From the NCBI GenBank assembly GCA_016169945.1, contig JADLSH010000377.1, positions 496,001 to 560,000 of the forward strand: a DNA stretch of 64,000 nucleotides. Reading direction: 5' to 3'. A program made the position numbers and the translations under genes. The notes under the pieces were generated by a model. The model saw nothing but the letters and a program-made list of their open reading frames with translations, ran no database searches and had not been told where the DNA came from. How positions within the stretch are numbered: the stretch's first letter is position 1; each line of letters begins with the position of its first letter. Positions 20,301 to 27,892 of this stretch are shown here, one piece after another. The DNA comes from Trachythela sp. YZ-2020. Its lineage: Eukaryota; Cnidaria; Anthozoa; Malacalcyonacea; Clavulariidae.

Positions 20301-22711
20301 GTAAAGTACTAAAGGATAAGATTAAGTCGATTTTTAAGATACAAAATCTGAAAGCCTTCTGATGAGTAGGGATGCAAACAAAGGTTGAACTTGGCGTAAT
20401 TTTCTGAAATTCTGATTCTGAACTGTGTACTGGCTTTTGAAATGTTTCTTTAACGTTGCTCAAAACTCCGACCTTGCATCGTATTGAAGCTTTGCATGCA
20501 GCATGTCTCTCCTTTAATATCATAGAGAGCTCTGACACAGACGTTCTCAGCGTTCCAAATCTATTCATATTTTCATAACATTCATTGTTGCATGAATATC
20601 CTCTGACATTTATGGTGTCAAATTCGCATTCAAGAATGTCGATCGGATAGCTGGGCAAGTGAAATATTTATCCTTGCTCGTCTTTCCCTTCTGGAACATT
20701 TACCCCGCTCAAAAAACAACTATACTTATTTTCTCTTACATATTTTTGGAACAATTTCAAGATTTGATTTCGAAACCTCAGCCACAGGAGCTAGCTTATT
20801 TAAATTCAAGGCGCCAAAAGTATCGATCGAATCCATTCTAAGAATAATAATTAGGTTAAAAATTATGTCAGAACTGACGTCACAGAAAAGCAAGCTCGAC
20901 CATTGATCTAAAATGTCGGAGGAGAGCACCCAATGGCTAGAATTGAGCCTACCCACCCCCACGAAACGTCAAAGGGGCCCCTAAACATTTCCGAGTTAAA
21001 AATACATGGAAATTGCACGCCTTGGCACTAACACTGCAGTATATTATACATCATAACCTATCCGCCTGTGCAATAGCTGCACCATAACGCTACAACAAAA
21101 ATCCACTTACGTACAGACAGATATCAAGCAGAGTTAAAATTTGAAGTCACGATGATAACAATAAATACCTCGATAGGTTGTTCTTCAATATTGTCAGCAC
21201 AATTTCCTCCCACATCGTCTTCACCCGCTTCTTCCTTATCGGTACTTTTCTTATTGGATTTGCTATCAAATTCGCTTGGTTTAGATTCTGCCAAGAAAAG
21301 TAGAAAGTGTTGAGTCTTTTCAAAAGTAATAAATCAGAATTACAAAATGACCCGCTCAAAAAAGTAATTAATTACAGATTACATTAATTTTGTAATGTGG
21401 ATCTTGTGCCAAATTATGTTTTAACACCAGAAAAAAATAGCCAAAATAACAAAATCGCCACTTCTACGGAAAAAATTCCCGTAAATCTGAATTCCGAAAA
21501 GTAAAAGCACTGACATAAGATGGTCATAGCAGCAACAGGTTCTTGTTTTTGCACTTTTATGTTTCTTTCCATTGTTTCTCGATGTTAAATAACATTTATT
21601 TTGTTTACGAAAGATTTGAGAAAATAAATTTGTCATTTTTTCTGCTTCAAGGAATGCGTTCCTTTGTTTTGTAATTAAGTACCATTTTTCGTTCCTTTTC
21701 AAAAATCAGTAAATAATTAGAGGTCAAAATTACTACAAATGTAATCAGTGGCCTGTAACGCAATACAACTGTAACGAGTACTCACAGCACAGGAAAACGA
21801 TAAATTTTTACTGGAGACATTTTGAAATTCACTTGTTTTAATTCTGTTTGATAAATAATTATAATATATTGCGATTTGTCTTTGATATATATATATTTAG
21901 TGTAACTAAACAGAACAATTTGTTAGAATTGCAACACTTTAAAAGCAACTTACGTGCTATCAGTTAACTTTAATACATTAAACTCAGGGTGGCCGAGTTT
22001 AAATTCCCTAGTGTTAAAATTTCATGCATATATAATCTTAACCGGGAAATTATTTGAGTATTTGAATGATTTTAGTAATCACGTTGATCCTAATATTAGA
22101 TCATTTATCTGGCTCTAGCATGAAGTAGCTTCGCTATGTCTATTGCTAGCCTTCACAAGGTAAAGCGCAATATAGAAACAGTCAGAATCTGTCATTTCAG
22201 TTATCCGTTAAATGAAATAATTCCGTTAAATTTAATAATTACTAGAACAAAAATAATTCTTTGTCTCCCCCCCCCCCCCCCTCCTCTTATTGGACTGAAG
22301 TAAATTTAGGCAATTTATTAGACAGTTCTACTGTGGCTATATGTGAAACACAGAATGAATGATTAAACAGTTGAATACTTTGATATGCATATCTTAGCTA
22401 CATGTTATGATTCAGCTGCAATTTTATCCCGACGCAGAACGCGTCACTTGGATGCGCAGTCGAAACTCCGAATTGGCTTATTAGAAATCCCCGGACAAAT
22501 TGCGTTCCCAACCTAACGTTTTTATACTCCAGTATATAAATTCATATCAGGGGGATCTAGGGATGACGACACGGGTATAAAAGGAGCTAATCTATACGGA
22601 GGCACATTGTTACTTTATATCGTGATCGGTTAAAATTAGGTAGTTTTAACTAGGGTTAAAGTTCTTACCATCACGTTTTTCGCTTGGACTGTTTTTTTCT
22701 TGGAGTTCCAT
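398..22711 (-). CDS. Type II membrane Hsp70-VWA fusion protein, 7 coding exons
   Basis: Coding exons on the minus strand: 22711-22669, 21287-21169, 19635-19539, 15412-13497, 10780-10178, 2566-2329 and 1569-398. Every junction is GT-AG and phases match (1, 0, 1, 0, 0, 1); the sum is 4188 nt, 1395 aa plus stop. Order in the protein: acidic, basic and polar tail 1-98; membrane helix about 100-122; two Cys-containing Ig/PKD-like segments about 124-335; Hsp70 ATPase domain about 336-745; beta substrate-binding domain about 760-870; a lid of only about 35 residues; VWA domain from about 940; basic C-terminal tail. About 19 N-X-S/T sequons follow the helix and none precede it, so the chaperone and VWA parts probably face the lumen or exterior. 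There is no KDEL-type or EEVD ending. Role is inferred: an ATP-dependent chaperone or peptide-binding head joined to a metal-dependent adhesion domain on the cell surface. I do not recognise a named orthologue. The gene model is strong; function is unknown. Confidence 0.9.
1570..2328. other. Intron 6 of the Hsp70-VWA gene
   Basis: Short intron between the two VWA exons, with strong splice signals at both ends. Small overlapping plus-strand reading frames near 1930-2170 show no recognisable domain and are taken as chance. Confidence 0.7.
2329..2566 (-). CDS. Hsp70-VWA gene, exon 6 (start of VWA domain, MIDAS)
   Basis: The acceptor ATTATTTTACAG (phase 0) matches the end of exon 5, and the donor TTTAG|GTAAGAGT is near-consensus. 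It encodes a pre-VWA beta segment (VAMITIKG), then DIVLILDTSDSM, where D973, S975 and S977 form the DxSxS part of the MIDAS metal site. The exon ends in phase 1 inside a Gly codon completed by exon 7. An intron of about 7.6 kb full of repeats separates it from exon 5. Confidence 0.9.
3666..3848 (-). CDS. Duplicated C-terminal exon; candidate alternative last exon
   Basis: About 150 bp (3681-3830) repeat the end of exon 7 (about 409-549) at roughly 97 percent identity and in the same orientation, but sit between exons 5 and 6. On the minus strand an AG at 3849 (GTATTATGCAG) would open 60 codons in phase 0, the phase in which exon 5 ends. The result would be an Hsp70 form without the VWA domain but with nearly the same tail (RGWNSCYLTRKEDTMITVVE), ending FRKKCVHEKML because of a one-base indel. 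The polypyrimidine tract is weak, so this could equally be a silent duplicate. Confidence 0.45.
   Translation of the reverse strand, partial: CAVTGMSQEKRGWNSCYLTRKEDTMITVVEMKMKRGRKMSINELYELMIFRKKCVHEKML
4290..4705. repeat. Tandem array of about 145-bp units rich in GGTAGCCAGGTGG
   Basis: Three units start near 4290, 4439 and 4580. Each contains the self-complementary CTACCACCTGG/CCAGGTGGTAG core, a TGTATTTTAATAGG block and AAGTTTGACAGTATAATTAAC. An inverted, decayed counterpart lies at 5336-5590. Confidence 0.8.
4822..5121 (-). pseudogene. Myb/SANT-like domain fragment inside a foldback element
   Basis: A 99-codon frame with an acidic N-terminus and a Myb/SANT-like helix set: RFTKEEDEFIKQGLEKFG, then RWSCILRHPEYRF and QPGRESRTLRLRA. 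The telobox-type second half (W, ILR, RT-LR-RA) resembles single Myb repeats of the kind found in telomere-binding and transposon-captured proteins. It lies between the tandem array at 4290-4705 and its inverted copy at 5336-5590, so it looks carried by a repeat element. No other domain accompanies it. Confidence 0.55.
5336..5590. repeat. Inverted copy of the GGTAGCCAGGTGG repeat
   Basis: Reverse-complement, diverged version of the 4290-4705 unit: GGTAGCCAGGTGGTAGCC, then TTTCATGTTAATTATACTGTC. Together the two flank the Myb/SANT fragment as long imperfect inverted repeats. Confidence 0.7.
5707..6045. repeat. 49-bp tandem array, about 7 copies
   Basis: The unit runs ACTATTAGTTCCGGAAATCG, then GAACATATATTTGTTCCTCT, then CTGCCTAAA. 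GTTCCGGAAATCGGAAC within it is an interrupted palindrome, as is GGAACATATATTTGTTCC. Copies differ by one or two bases (C/T at CCGG, T/C before CCTCT). GGAAC and GTTCC words continue in decayed form to about 6180. Confidence 0.9.
6208..6594. mobile_element. Harbinger-like MITE, copy 1
   Basis: 387-bp element with inverted ends GGCCCCGTTTACATGAGACC and ...GGTCTCATGCAAACGGGGCC, flanked by TTA on both sides. A 3-bp TTA duplication is typical of PIF/Harbinger elements. The interior is rich in GACCGGTCTGA palindromes. A second copy lies at 45160-45557. Confidence 0.85.
6779..6885. repeat. 21-bp tandem repeat
   Basis: Five copies of a 21-bp unit based on GTGAATCATTGAATCCTAAAA. Confidence 0.8.
6885..7405. 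repeat. Array of TTGAGTAA/TTACTCAA palindromic words
   Basis: Between a CACTGCAAAAAATG start near 6889 and about 7400, GAGTAA and its complement TTACTC recur roughly every 20-40 bp, often as short palindromes around TTTGAGTAAATTA. The array could fold into many small hairpins. It is non-coding and probably part of a foldback or satellite-carrying MITE. Confidence 0.75.
8580..8675. repeat. GGTCAC hexamer microsatellite
   Basis: Imperfect run of GGTCAC and AAGTCAC words (CACGGTCACAAGTCACGG). Confidence 0.85.
9172..9665. repeat. Tandem duplication of about 260 bp
   Basis: 9172-9425 and 9437-9665 align: both contain ATGACTTACAAAC, ATCTCGCTTAAAAATCACTG, CTCTGCTATATATA, a GTCG-rich stretch and AGGCAATAATA. 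The copies have diverged and carry small indels. Confidence 0.75.
10178..10780 (-). CDS. Hsp70-VWA gene, exon 5 (end of ATPase and substrate-binding domain)
   Basis: The acceptor CCTTATAG at 10781 follows directly from exon 4, giving DPVQ|AVSRGAAVFGAVLDG, the conserved last helix of Hsp70 ATPase domains. The usual DLLLLDV-PLSLG linker is replaced by HVDTIALPINIVID. The substrate-binding beta sandwich includes GEFKLSGIPPQPKGVPKIN and NTNGILNITA, close to the canonical GVP-I-VTF and DANGILNVSA strands. The helical lid is reduced to about 35 residues (from SMSEKKIVELSS). The exon ends in phase 0 at GAG|GTAAGATT, so the chain passes without a stop into the VWA exons. Confidence 0.92.
11271..11301. 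repeat. (CT)n microsatellite
   Basis: About 15 CT dinucleotides in a row. Confidence 0.95.
12446..12665. repeat. Nested palindromic element
   Basis: Ends AAAGAAATAGAAAACATTTT and its complement near 12640-12660, with inner palindromes GTGTTTCTATA..TATAGAAACAC on each side and a CGAAATAACGTGG/CCCACTGATTATTTCTCG centre. Confidence 0.75.
12856..13126. mobile_element. Long-hairpin MITE
   Basis: 271 bp with near-perfect inverted arms of about 110 bp, from ACAGTCGATTTCATC to GATGAAATCGACTGT, containing GAAGTTCGTTCCGAACTTCG. The loop holds a second palindrome, GATTGGCTAC...GTAGCCAATC, with paired CCAAT boxes. Confidence 0.88.
13497..15412 (-). CDS. Hsp70-VWA gene, exon 4 (membrane anchor, Ig/PKD-like stalk, Hsp70 ATPase)
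   Basis: Acceptor TATCTTCTAG at 15413 and donor CAG|GTACTG at 13497 frame 638 codons plus two bases. Residues 100-122 form a hydrophobic helix preceded by Arg and Lys. Residues 124-335 hold two beta-rich Cys-containing segments; the second ends AGIYRFQCKCNDSYG, resembling PKD or Ig domains. The Hsp70 ATPase domain follows: GIDLGTS (338-344), EVKRLMG with the catalytic Lys (406), VPAQFDDAQR, NEPT with Glu 514, DIGGGTSDF (551-559) and VGGTVYIPKLR (694-704). The phosphate, Lys and adenosine motifs all remain, so ATP binding and hydrolysis look possible. The single large exon carrying almost the whole ATPase domain contrasts with the small exons around it. Confidence 0.93.
17437..18001. mobile_element. 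Transposon fragment with TACCGTAATTATTCG ends and GCGGCGTTTATTCGAGGGCG arrays
   Basis: Inverted ends TACCGTAATTATTCG at 17437 and CGAATAATTACGGTA ending at 18001. Each end carries repeats of GCGGCGTTTATTCGAGGGCG. The interior encodes an acidic C-terminal fragment on the minus strand. TA-ended inverted repeats with an acidic transposase tail suggest a Tc1/mariner-pogo type element. A second TACCGTAATTATTCG at 17868 suggests a composite. Confidence 0.65.
17709..17868 (-). pseudogene. Acidic C-terminal fragment, probably of a pogo-like transposase
   Basis: Open frame to a stop at 17711-17709, including NLDEPETNPFDTEEYTSSD and ending LLDSDHEGDSDIEIE. It starts abruptly where the terminal repeat ends and has no catalytic domain. 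Acidic tails of this kind are common in pogo/Tigger transposases; the assignment rests on that and on the flanking inverted repeats. Confidence 0.4.
19418..19510. repeat. Diverged inverted copy of the CCCGAGCC...CCGCTCGG repeat
   Basis: Shares GAGCGGAATTAGTAC and the GC-rich CCCGGGC/GGCGCTTCG context, reversed, with the repeats at about 54690 and 63454. Confidence 0.5.
19539..19635 (-). CDS. Hsp70-VWA gene, exon 3 (cytoplasmic tail)
   Basis: Acceptor CTCTAACAAG and donor ACACAG|GTAAAT enclose 97 nt. It encodes 32 polar residues beginning ERKIDRRNNG and ending IIQIQDDT, then one base that completes an Asp codon with exon 4. It is low complexity and charged, consistent with a cytoplasmic linker ahead of the membrane helix. 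Confidence 0.8.
19636..21168. other. Intron 2 of the Hsp70-VWA gene
   Basis: Holds an unrecognised open frame and a small inverted pair (GATCAATGGTCGAGC near 20143, GCTCGACCATTGATC near 20895) that may be element ends. Confidence 0.6.
20236..20658 (-). CDS. Unrecognised 140-codon open frame within intron 2
   Basis: Cys-containing, protein-like composition in its first two thirds (for example GYSCNNECYENMNRFG, ERHAACKASIRCKVG), then hydrophobic. A possible acceptor (CTTGCCCAG) precedes it, but its phase does not join exon 2 of the host gene. It may be an exon of a nested gene or a transposon fragment. No domain recognised. Confidence 0.2.
   Translation of the reverse strand: MPSYPIDILECEFDTINVRGYSCNNECYENMNRFGTLRTSVSELSMILKERHAACKASIRCKVGVLSNVKETFQKPVHSSESEFQKITPSSTFVCIPTHQKAFRFCILKIDLILSFSTLLTSFITPLAYVCHIVVYLSNV
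21169..21287 (-). CDS. Hsp70-VWA gene, exon 2 (acidic cytoplasmic tail)
   Basis: Acceptor TTCTTGGCAG and donor ATCGAG|GTATTT frame 119 nt, open only in the frame that links exon 1 to exon 3. It encodes a Lys, Ser, Glu and Asp-rich stretch (for example KEEAGEDDVGGN) with no globular motif. It belongs to the predicted cytoplasmic tail. Short exon length makes it easy to miss, but matching phases on both sides support it. Confidence 0.8.
21288..22668. other. Intron 1 of the Hsp70-VWA gene
   Basis: AT-rich with a poly-C run near 22267. Nothing else supported. Confidence 0.6.
22669..22711 (-). CDS. Hsp70-VWA gene, exon 1 (start codon)
   Basis: The ATG is at 22711-22709 and opens 14 codons (MELQEKNSPSEKRD) before a strong donor, GATG|GTAAGAAC. 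The exon ends in phase 1, which fits the next exon starting with two bases. The segment is short, polar and without a signal peptide, as expected for the cytoplasmic end of a signal-anchor protein. No earlier in-frame coding exon was recognised, so this is the chosen start. A 5' UTR exon further upstream cannot be excluded. Confidence 0.75.
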
Positions 22712-25034
22712 TTCAATTTCTTGCAGCTAATTTCTATTAACGCACGCTAAATTGTTAAAATAAAAATCTAATCTAAATAAAGCTTTCAGTATGCATAATT
22801 AACAAGTCGTATTCATGCTTGAACAAGTTTTTGGCGCAGTGTGCGTAAGCCAAGCGATACATGATTATAACATCAACAAATAAATTCATATTGCAAAGGC
22901 TTAAAATGTGAGCAGCCTGTCATTCTGGGTTTATATTTTAGCTACTTACTATACATTAGAAGTATGTATTGACCAAATTAGATGAGTTACTCGGGTTATA
23001 GTGTAGCCTGCATGGCGGGTGGACCCCAGCGTGCCGGAACATTTGAGACGCGGACAAAGAGAAAGAAAGCGGAAATTGTGATCAATCAATTCCTGGCATG
23101 TAGAGAACCTGTAGCGATTGGGCAATTCCGTGTAATTGAATTGACGGAACCTCTCGTGTTCTTGGTACCTCTGGTATCGAATTGTTTCCAGCACATTTTC
23201 TATATAATGCTAAGTGATGAGATCATTACTGTATTGTCAAACGATTTCCTTGTAATAATAACTTAGTAATAAGCACCAACAATAATTCTTATATTGCCTT
23301 TCGTCTCCCTGCTCAACACGATATATTTGCCTCTGACGAGTCAATATTTTGTCGAATATGTGGTGGAATTTTAGGTATTTTTATATTCCCAATGCCATTG
23401 AAGATTTAATGTATAAAGATAAATGCAATTTGTGACTTTGGAAAAATTTAAAATTATATTGCAGTACCTCTATTTTTATAAAAATCTTAATTTAAGACGT
23501 CTGAGACGGCGACAGACCGACAGACTATGGAATTTATGCCGTGTGTTCATTAGACATAAGTACATGCGACCACATGTGTGTAAGCCATCGCAGTCTCGCA
23601 GACGTTTAATTCGTCTAGTGTATATATATCCAGATTCAGGTCAAATATTTTATATTCTTGTGGTTAAATTTCTAGCAAGATCATCTCGTATGCCATTAGT
23701 CGCACTTAACACAAGACCATCAATTCGTTATGACGTCTTAGACTTCTTCTCGTGTAACTATATGGCAAATGTTACAACATTGATATGCATTTGGATTGGC
23801 GTGCATGTATCATGTTACATTTTGATTTGACATATTATGAAGTTCTAATCGATCGCTTCTATCGTGTTGAGATATGCATGCACTTTCTTGATGCAAATAG
23901 TCAAGCAATTATATAACTCAGGCCTAGTTTATACGTCGAATTTCAGTTGAATTTAATTCGTCGAATTTAATGTGACAATTATGCGACGGAAATTCGACGG
24001 AAGTGTTGCGTGCAGTTTAGAAGTCGAATTATAAATCAGTGTCGCGTTTCGGTCGCATTACACGACTGATCATGTCGCAAAATTCGACAGCGTCGCATTT
24101 AATGCCTCCCGTCGGATTTAATCAATTTATACGTCGAATTTTCGTCGTATATAATGACTTGACTGAAATTCGACGAACTAAATTCGACTGAAATTCGACG
24201 TATAAACTAGGCCTCATACACATATAAGTGCATGGAAGTTTAAGTAAAATCATTGCGGTAACTTCCTACCTTATTGGTTTATTCCCGGCTACATCTCAAA
24301 GAGCGATGATACAGCTTCGAAATTTAACCAATATTTTGCATGAAAAGCTTTGCAATCTGTATTTATATGCTCATATATGTACAGACTCCTAAGTATTGTT
24401 ATGTTGTATTTACCAATCATTTTGTACCACGCTCAAGACAACCCGCCGAGAAGGGGAGTTTCCAGAATAACAAACGAAGGTAATTCCCAGACTCTTGAGG
24501 GATGAAAATGAAAAAAATCAGGAAATCCTTTGCGAATGATGTCATAGTTCACTAATAGTGCTATTTCCTAGGAAATGTTGGTTTCATTATTTTGAGATAT
24601 AGAATATGGCTATGGATGCATAGCTAACAATAAAAACATTCATATCACGACAGAACAACACATTTTAACAACCCATGAATCGTTGTTATTTCATTCCGAA
24701 GTTATTAAATTATGGATGATAACTGATAAGCGCTTTGCATGCAGTTAATTTCACGAAATTTCATGGAATTTCGCTTCAAAGATGGTTGTCAAGTTCGTTG
24801 GTTGAATTTTAAACATGATTATGAACTGCACAATCAGGTTTTGGAAGCAAAACCTCTGATTGGCTAAACAGCCACTATATACTACCATCATAGTAGCCAA
24901 TCATTTGTGACTAAATTTCATAATATATGTGAAGAAAGTATAGTATTTTCTGTGCTTTTTTAACGACCTGTGATACCTGTTCATTCCACTTAAGGTCGCT
25001 TGAAACAATTAAACCCGATATCTTGGCACTACCG
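22712..25034. other. 5' flank of the Hsp70-VWA gene
   Basis: Must contain the promoter. I looked for arrays of inverted GAA/TTC heat-shock elements in the first few hundred bases and saw none that were convincing. The small open frames at 22950-23270 and 23423-23830 lack recognisable domains. One MITE is present at 23921. Near 24850-24910 there is a CCAAT-rich imperfect palindrome. Confidence 0.4.
23921..24213. mobile_element. MITE with GGCCTAGTTTATACGTCGAA ends
   Basis: 293 bp, inverted ends GGCCTAGTTTATACGTCG and ...CGACGTATAAACTAGGCC, flanked by TCA on both sides (3-bp duplication, Harbinger-like). The interior is packed with GTCGAATT and its complement. Confidence 0.88.
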
Positions 25035-25483
25035 CACTACTATGGTGGCCTATCGTTGTCATTCAAAAAATTCCTTTTGAATTATAAAATCATTATGAAA
25101 TCAAAGTAAAATAAAATGAAAATACAAGAAAAATGAAAACGAATTGAAATCAAAGTTATTTTAAAACGAAAGTAAAAATGTTTACTTTAAAATTGTAGTA
25201 AGTAAAAACTTCACCGGCCTATCGTTGTCATTCAATCTCATTATCCTATCATATCCATTATCATTCACAAAATGTGGTTGCATGTTCAAGTAGGATATTA
25301 ATGGTTAGGAATTGGTTAAATGCGATTAGTTTTGTAAAATAGCGCATTGGCGGAATACAAACTGGAAAGAAGACAGGGCTTTAAAGGAGGATCTTGAAAA
25401 TTACGTGAAACAGGATTTGAGGTGAACCGAAATTTTAGACTTTCTGCAGCGAGATTATAAGCAGTATGCCATAGTCTAGGACC

Positions 25484-27892
25484 TGTATATGAGTTTGTAT
25501 GCATTTCATTTAGGACAGATAATCTCAACTGTTTTAGGGCAAGTTGACCATGACGGTCAACATGGTAACGCTGCCCGAACCCCAATCCGGGACGAAACGT
25601 CCGAAACGGACCACACCAAAAAACGACGCTTTCGCCATGGTGCTATCTACCAAACCATAAAAGCTTTGGCTATTCTGAGGTGCTTATATGGTTCAGAGAT
25701 AGTGCTTTTAGGGGGGTCATTGGTAAGTGTGAAATGCCTAGCACTGATATTTCACAAGAAAATGACTATACAATACTCATGGTCAAACGTCAATTTGTGG
25801 CTTACAACTTCAGGTAAACAGCAGTGGACCTACATTACCTTTTTTCCTAAATCTTTTTGATAGAAACATAATTGGTACTTATTTAAGTATATTACCACTG
25901 TTTTGGTGTAAAATAGTAAATATTTTGTGACCGAAATAATAATTTGAAATGTACCTACCTCCTGCAAATGGACGTATTTGGCCAAATTCGCCACTTTACT
26001 CCGCTGTTTATCACCAATACTCGTTGAAATCCTTCCAAATATGCAAGTCAGTTCAGACATAATGGTATCAAGCACATTTTAAACAAGTTTTAACTAGGTT
26101 TCAAGTAGATCCTAGCTGTTTAACCATCGACAAGGTAAAACCTCGACTTTGTCCAAATTCGGCGCCATTGTGTCATCCCGTGTCGGTTGTCAACAATTCG
26201 GCCTCGTTATTCTTCCATCCAAGCCATTTCGATTACACTAGTAACAAATTTAACCCTTTGTTATGGGTATGAAGATAAAAATATGAATAAAAGATACGAA
26301 ATGCAGCATTTTACCTCCCTGTAAAATGTTGCTTACGAGTCTTTCAAAACATTCCGTACAAATCTCACGTGGGCAAAGTGACAGGCCGTGACAGGGGGGG
26401 TGATGTTTTTCACGAAGGTAGAAGAAGGCTGCGTGTGACAACAGGGAACCCAAGCTGACTTAATTAACTTTAGTTGAATATAGACTAAAAACTGAACTAT
26501 TAGTGAAAGCTAACTCTAAAATACCCTAAACTATACTGTTATTTACTGAATACAACTTTTTTAAACTAATAAAATATTTTTTTCTACATTTCTGTCCTCA
26601 GTTTTGTAAAAGTATAAACAGGAAAAAGTTCAACACTACTAACCAATAATATAAATGTTTGATAATATATACCTGTAGTTATTTTCATTAATATAATATT
26701 ATTCTAAAAATAACAAGTCAGAGTTGCAGTTTATACTTGACATTAAATATGAACTTTATATAATATATTTGGACAAAAAATGTAGAAAAAATATGTTATT
26801 AGTTTAAAAAAGTAGTATTCCGTAAATAACAGTATAGTTTAGGATGTATTTTAGAGTTAGCTTTCACTAATAGTTTAGTTTTTAGTCTATATTCAACTAA
26901 AGTTAATTAAGTCAGCTTGGGTTCGCTGTTGTCACACGCAGCCTTCTTCTATCTTCGTGAAAAACATCACCCCCCCTGTCACGTCCTGTCACTTTGCCCA
27001 CGTGAGATTTGTACGGAATGTTTTGAAACACTCGTAAGCAACATTTTACAGGGAGGTAAAATGCTGCATTTCGTATCTTTTATTCATATTTTTATCTTCA
27101 TACCCATAACAAAGGGTTACATTTGTTACTAGTGTAATCAAAATGGCTTGGATGAAAGAATAACGAGGCCGAATTGTTGACAACCGACACGGGATGACAC
27201 AATGGCGCCGAATTTGGACAAAGTTGAGGTTTTAACTTGTCGATGGTTAAACAACTAGCATCTACTTGAAACCTAGTTAAAACTTGTTTAAAATGTGCTT
27301 GATACCATTATGTCTGAACTGACTTACATATTTGGAAGGATTTCAACGAGTATCGGTGATAAACAGCGGAGTAAAGTGGCGAATTTGGCCAAATACGTCC
27401 ATTTGCAGGAGGTAGGTACATTTCAAATTATTATTTCGGTCACAAAATATTTACTATTTTACACCAAAACAGTGGTAATATACTTAAATAAGTACCAATT
27501 ATGTTTCTATCAAAAAGATTTAGGAAAAAAGGTAATGTAGGTCCACTGCTGTTTACCTGAAGTTGTAAGCCACAAATTGACGTTTGACCATAAGTATTGT
27601 ATAGTCATTTTCTTGTGAAATATCAGTGCTAGGCATTTCACACTTACCAATGACCCCCCTAAAAGCACTATCTCTGAACCATATAAGCACCTCAGAATAG
27701 CCAAAGCTTTTATGGTTTGGTAGATAGCACCATGGCGAAAGCGTCGTTTTTGGGTGTGGTCCGTTTCGGACGTTTCGTCCCGGATTGGGGTTCGGGCAGC
27801 GTTACCATGTTGACCGCCATGGTCAACTTGCCCTAAAACAGTTGAGATTATCTGTCCTAAATGAAATGCATACAAACTCATATACAGGTCCT
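25484..27892. repeat. 2.4-kb palindrome, arms about 1.1 kb
   Basis: 25484-26595 is the near-identical reverse complement of 26781-27892, with an AT-rich spacer of about 185 bp. Both arms encode the same three 5' transposase exons, in opposite directions. Homology stops on both sides at the CATATACAGGTCC region (reverse complement GGACCTGTATATG on the left), after which the right side continues into transposase and the left into unrelated sequence. Confidence 0.93.

Noticed and set aside
22712..23000. Heat-shock element promoter for the Hsp70-VWA gene
   Set aside because: Only scattered GAA/TTC words were seen, not three adjoining inverted units.
23423..23830. 135-codon Arg-rich plus-strand frame upstream of the Hsp70-VWA gene
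   Set aside because: No domain, no splice support and AT-rich ends; not distinguishable from chance.
25489..25860. 123-codon frame repeated at 27510-27881 on the other strand
   Set aside because: Antisense to the duplicated transposase exons in the palindrome arms; the opposite frame carries the family motifs.
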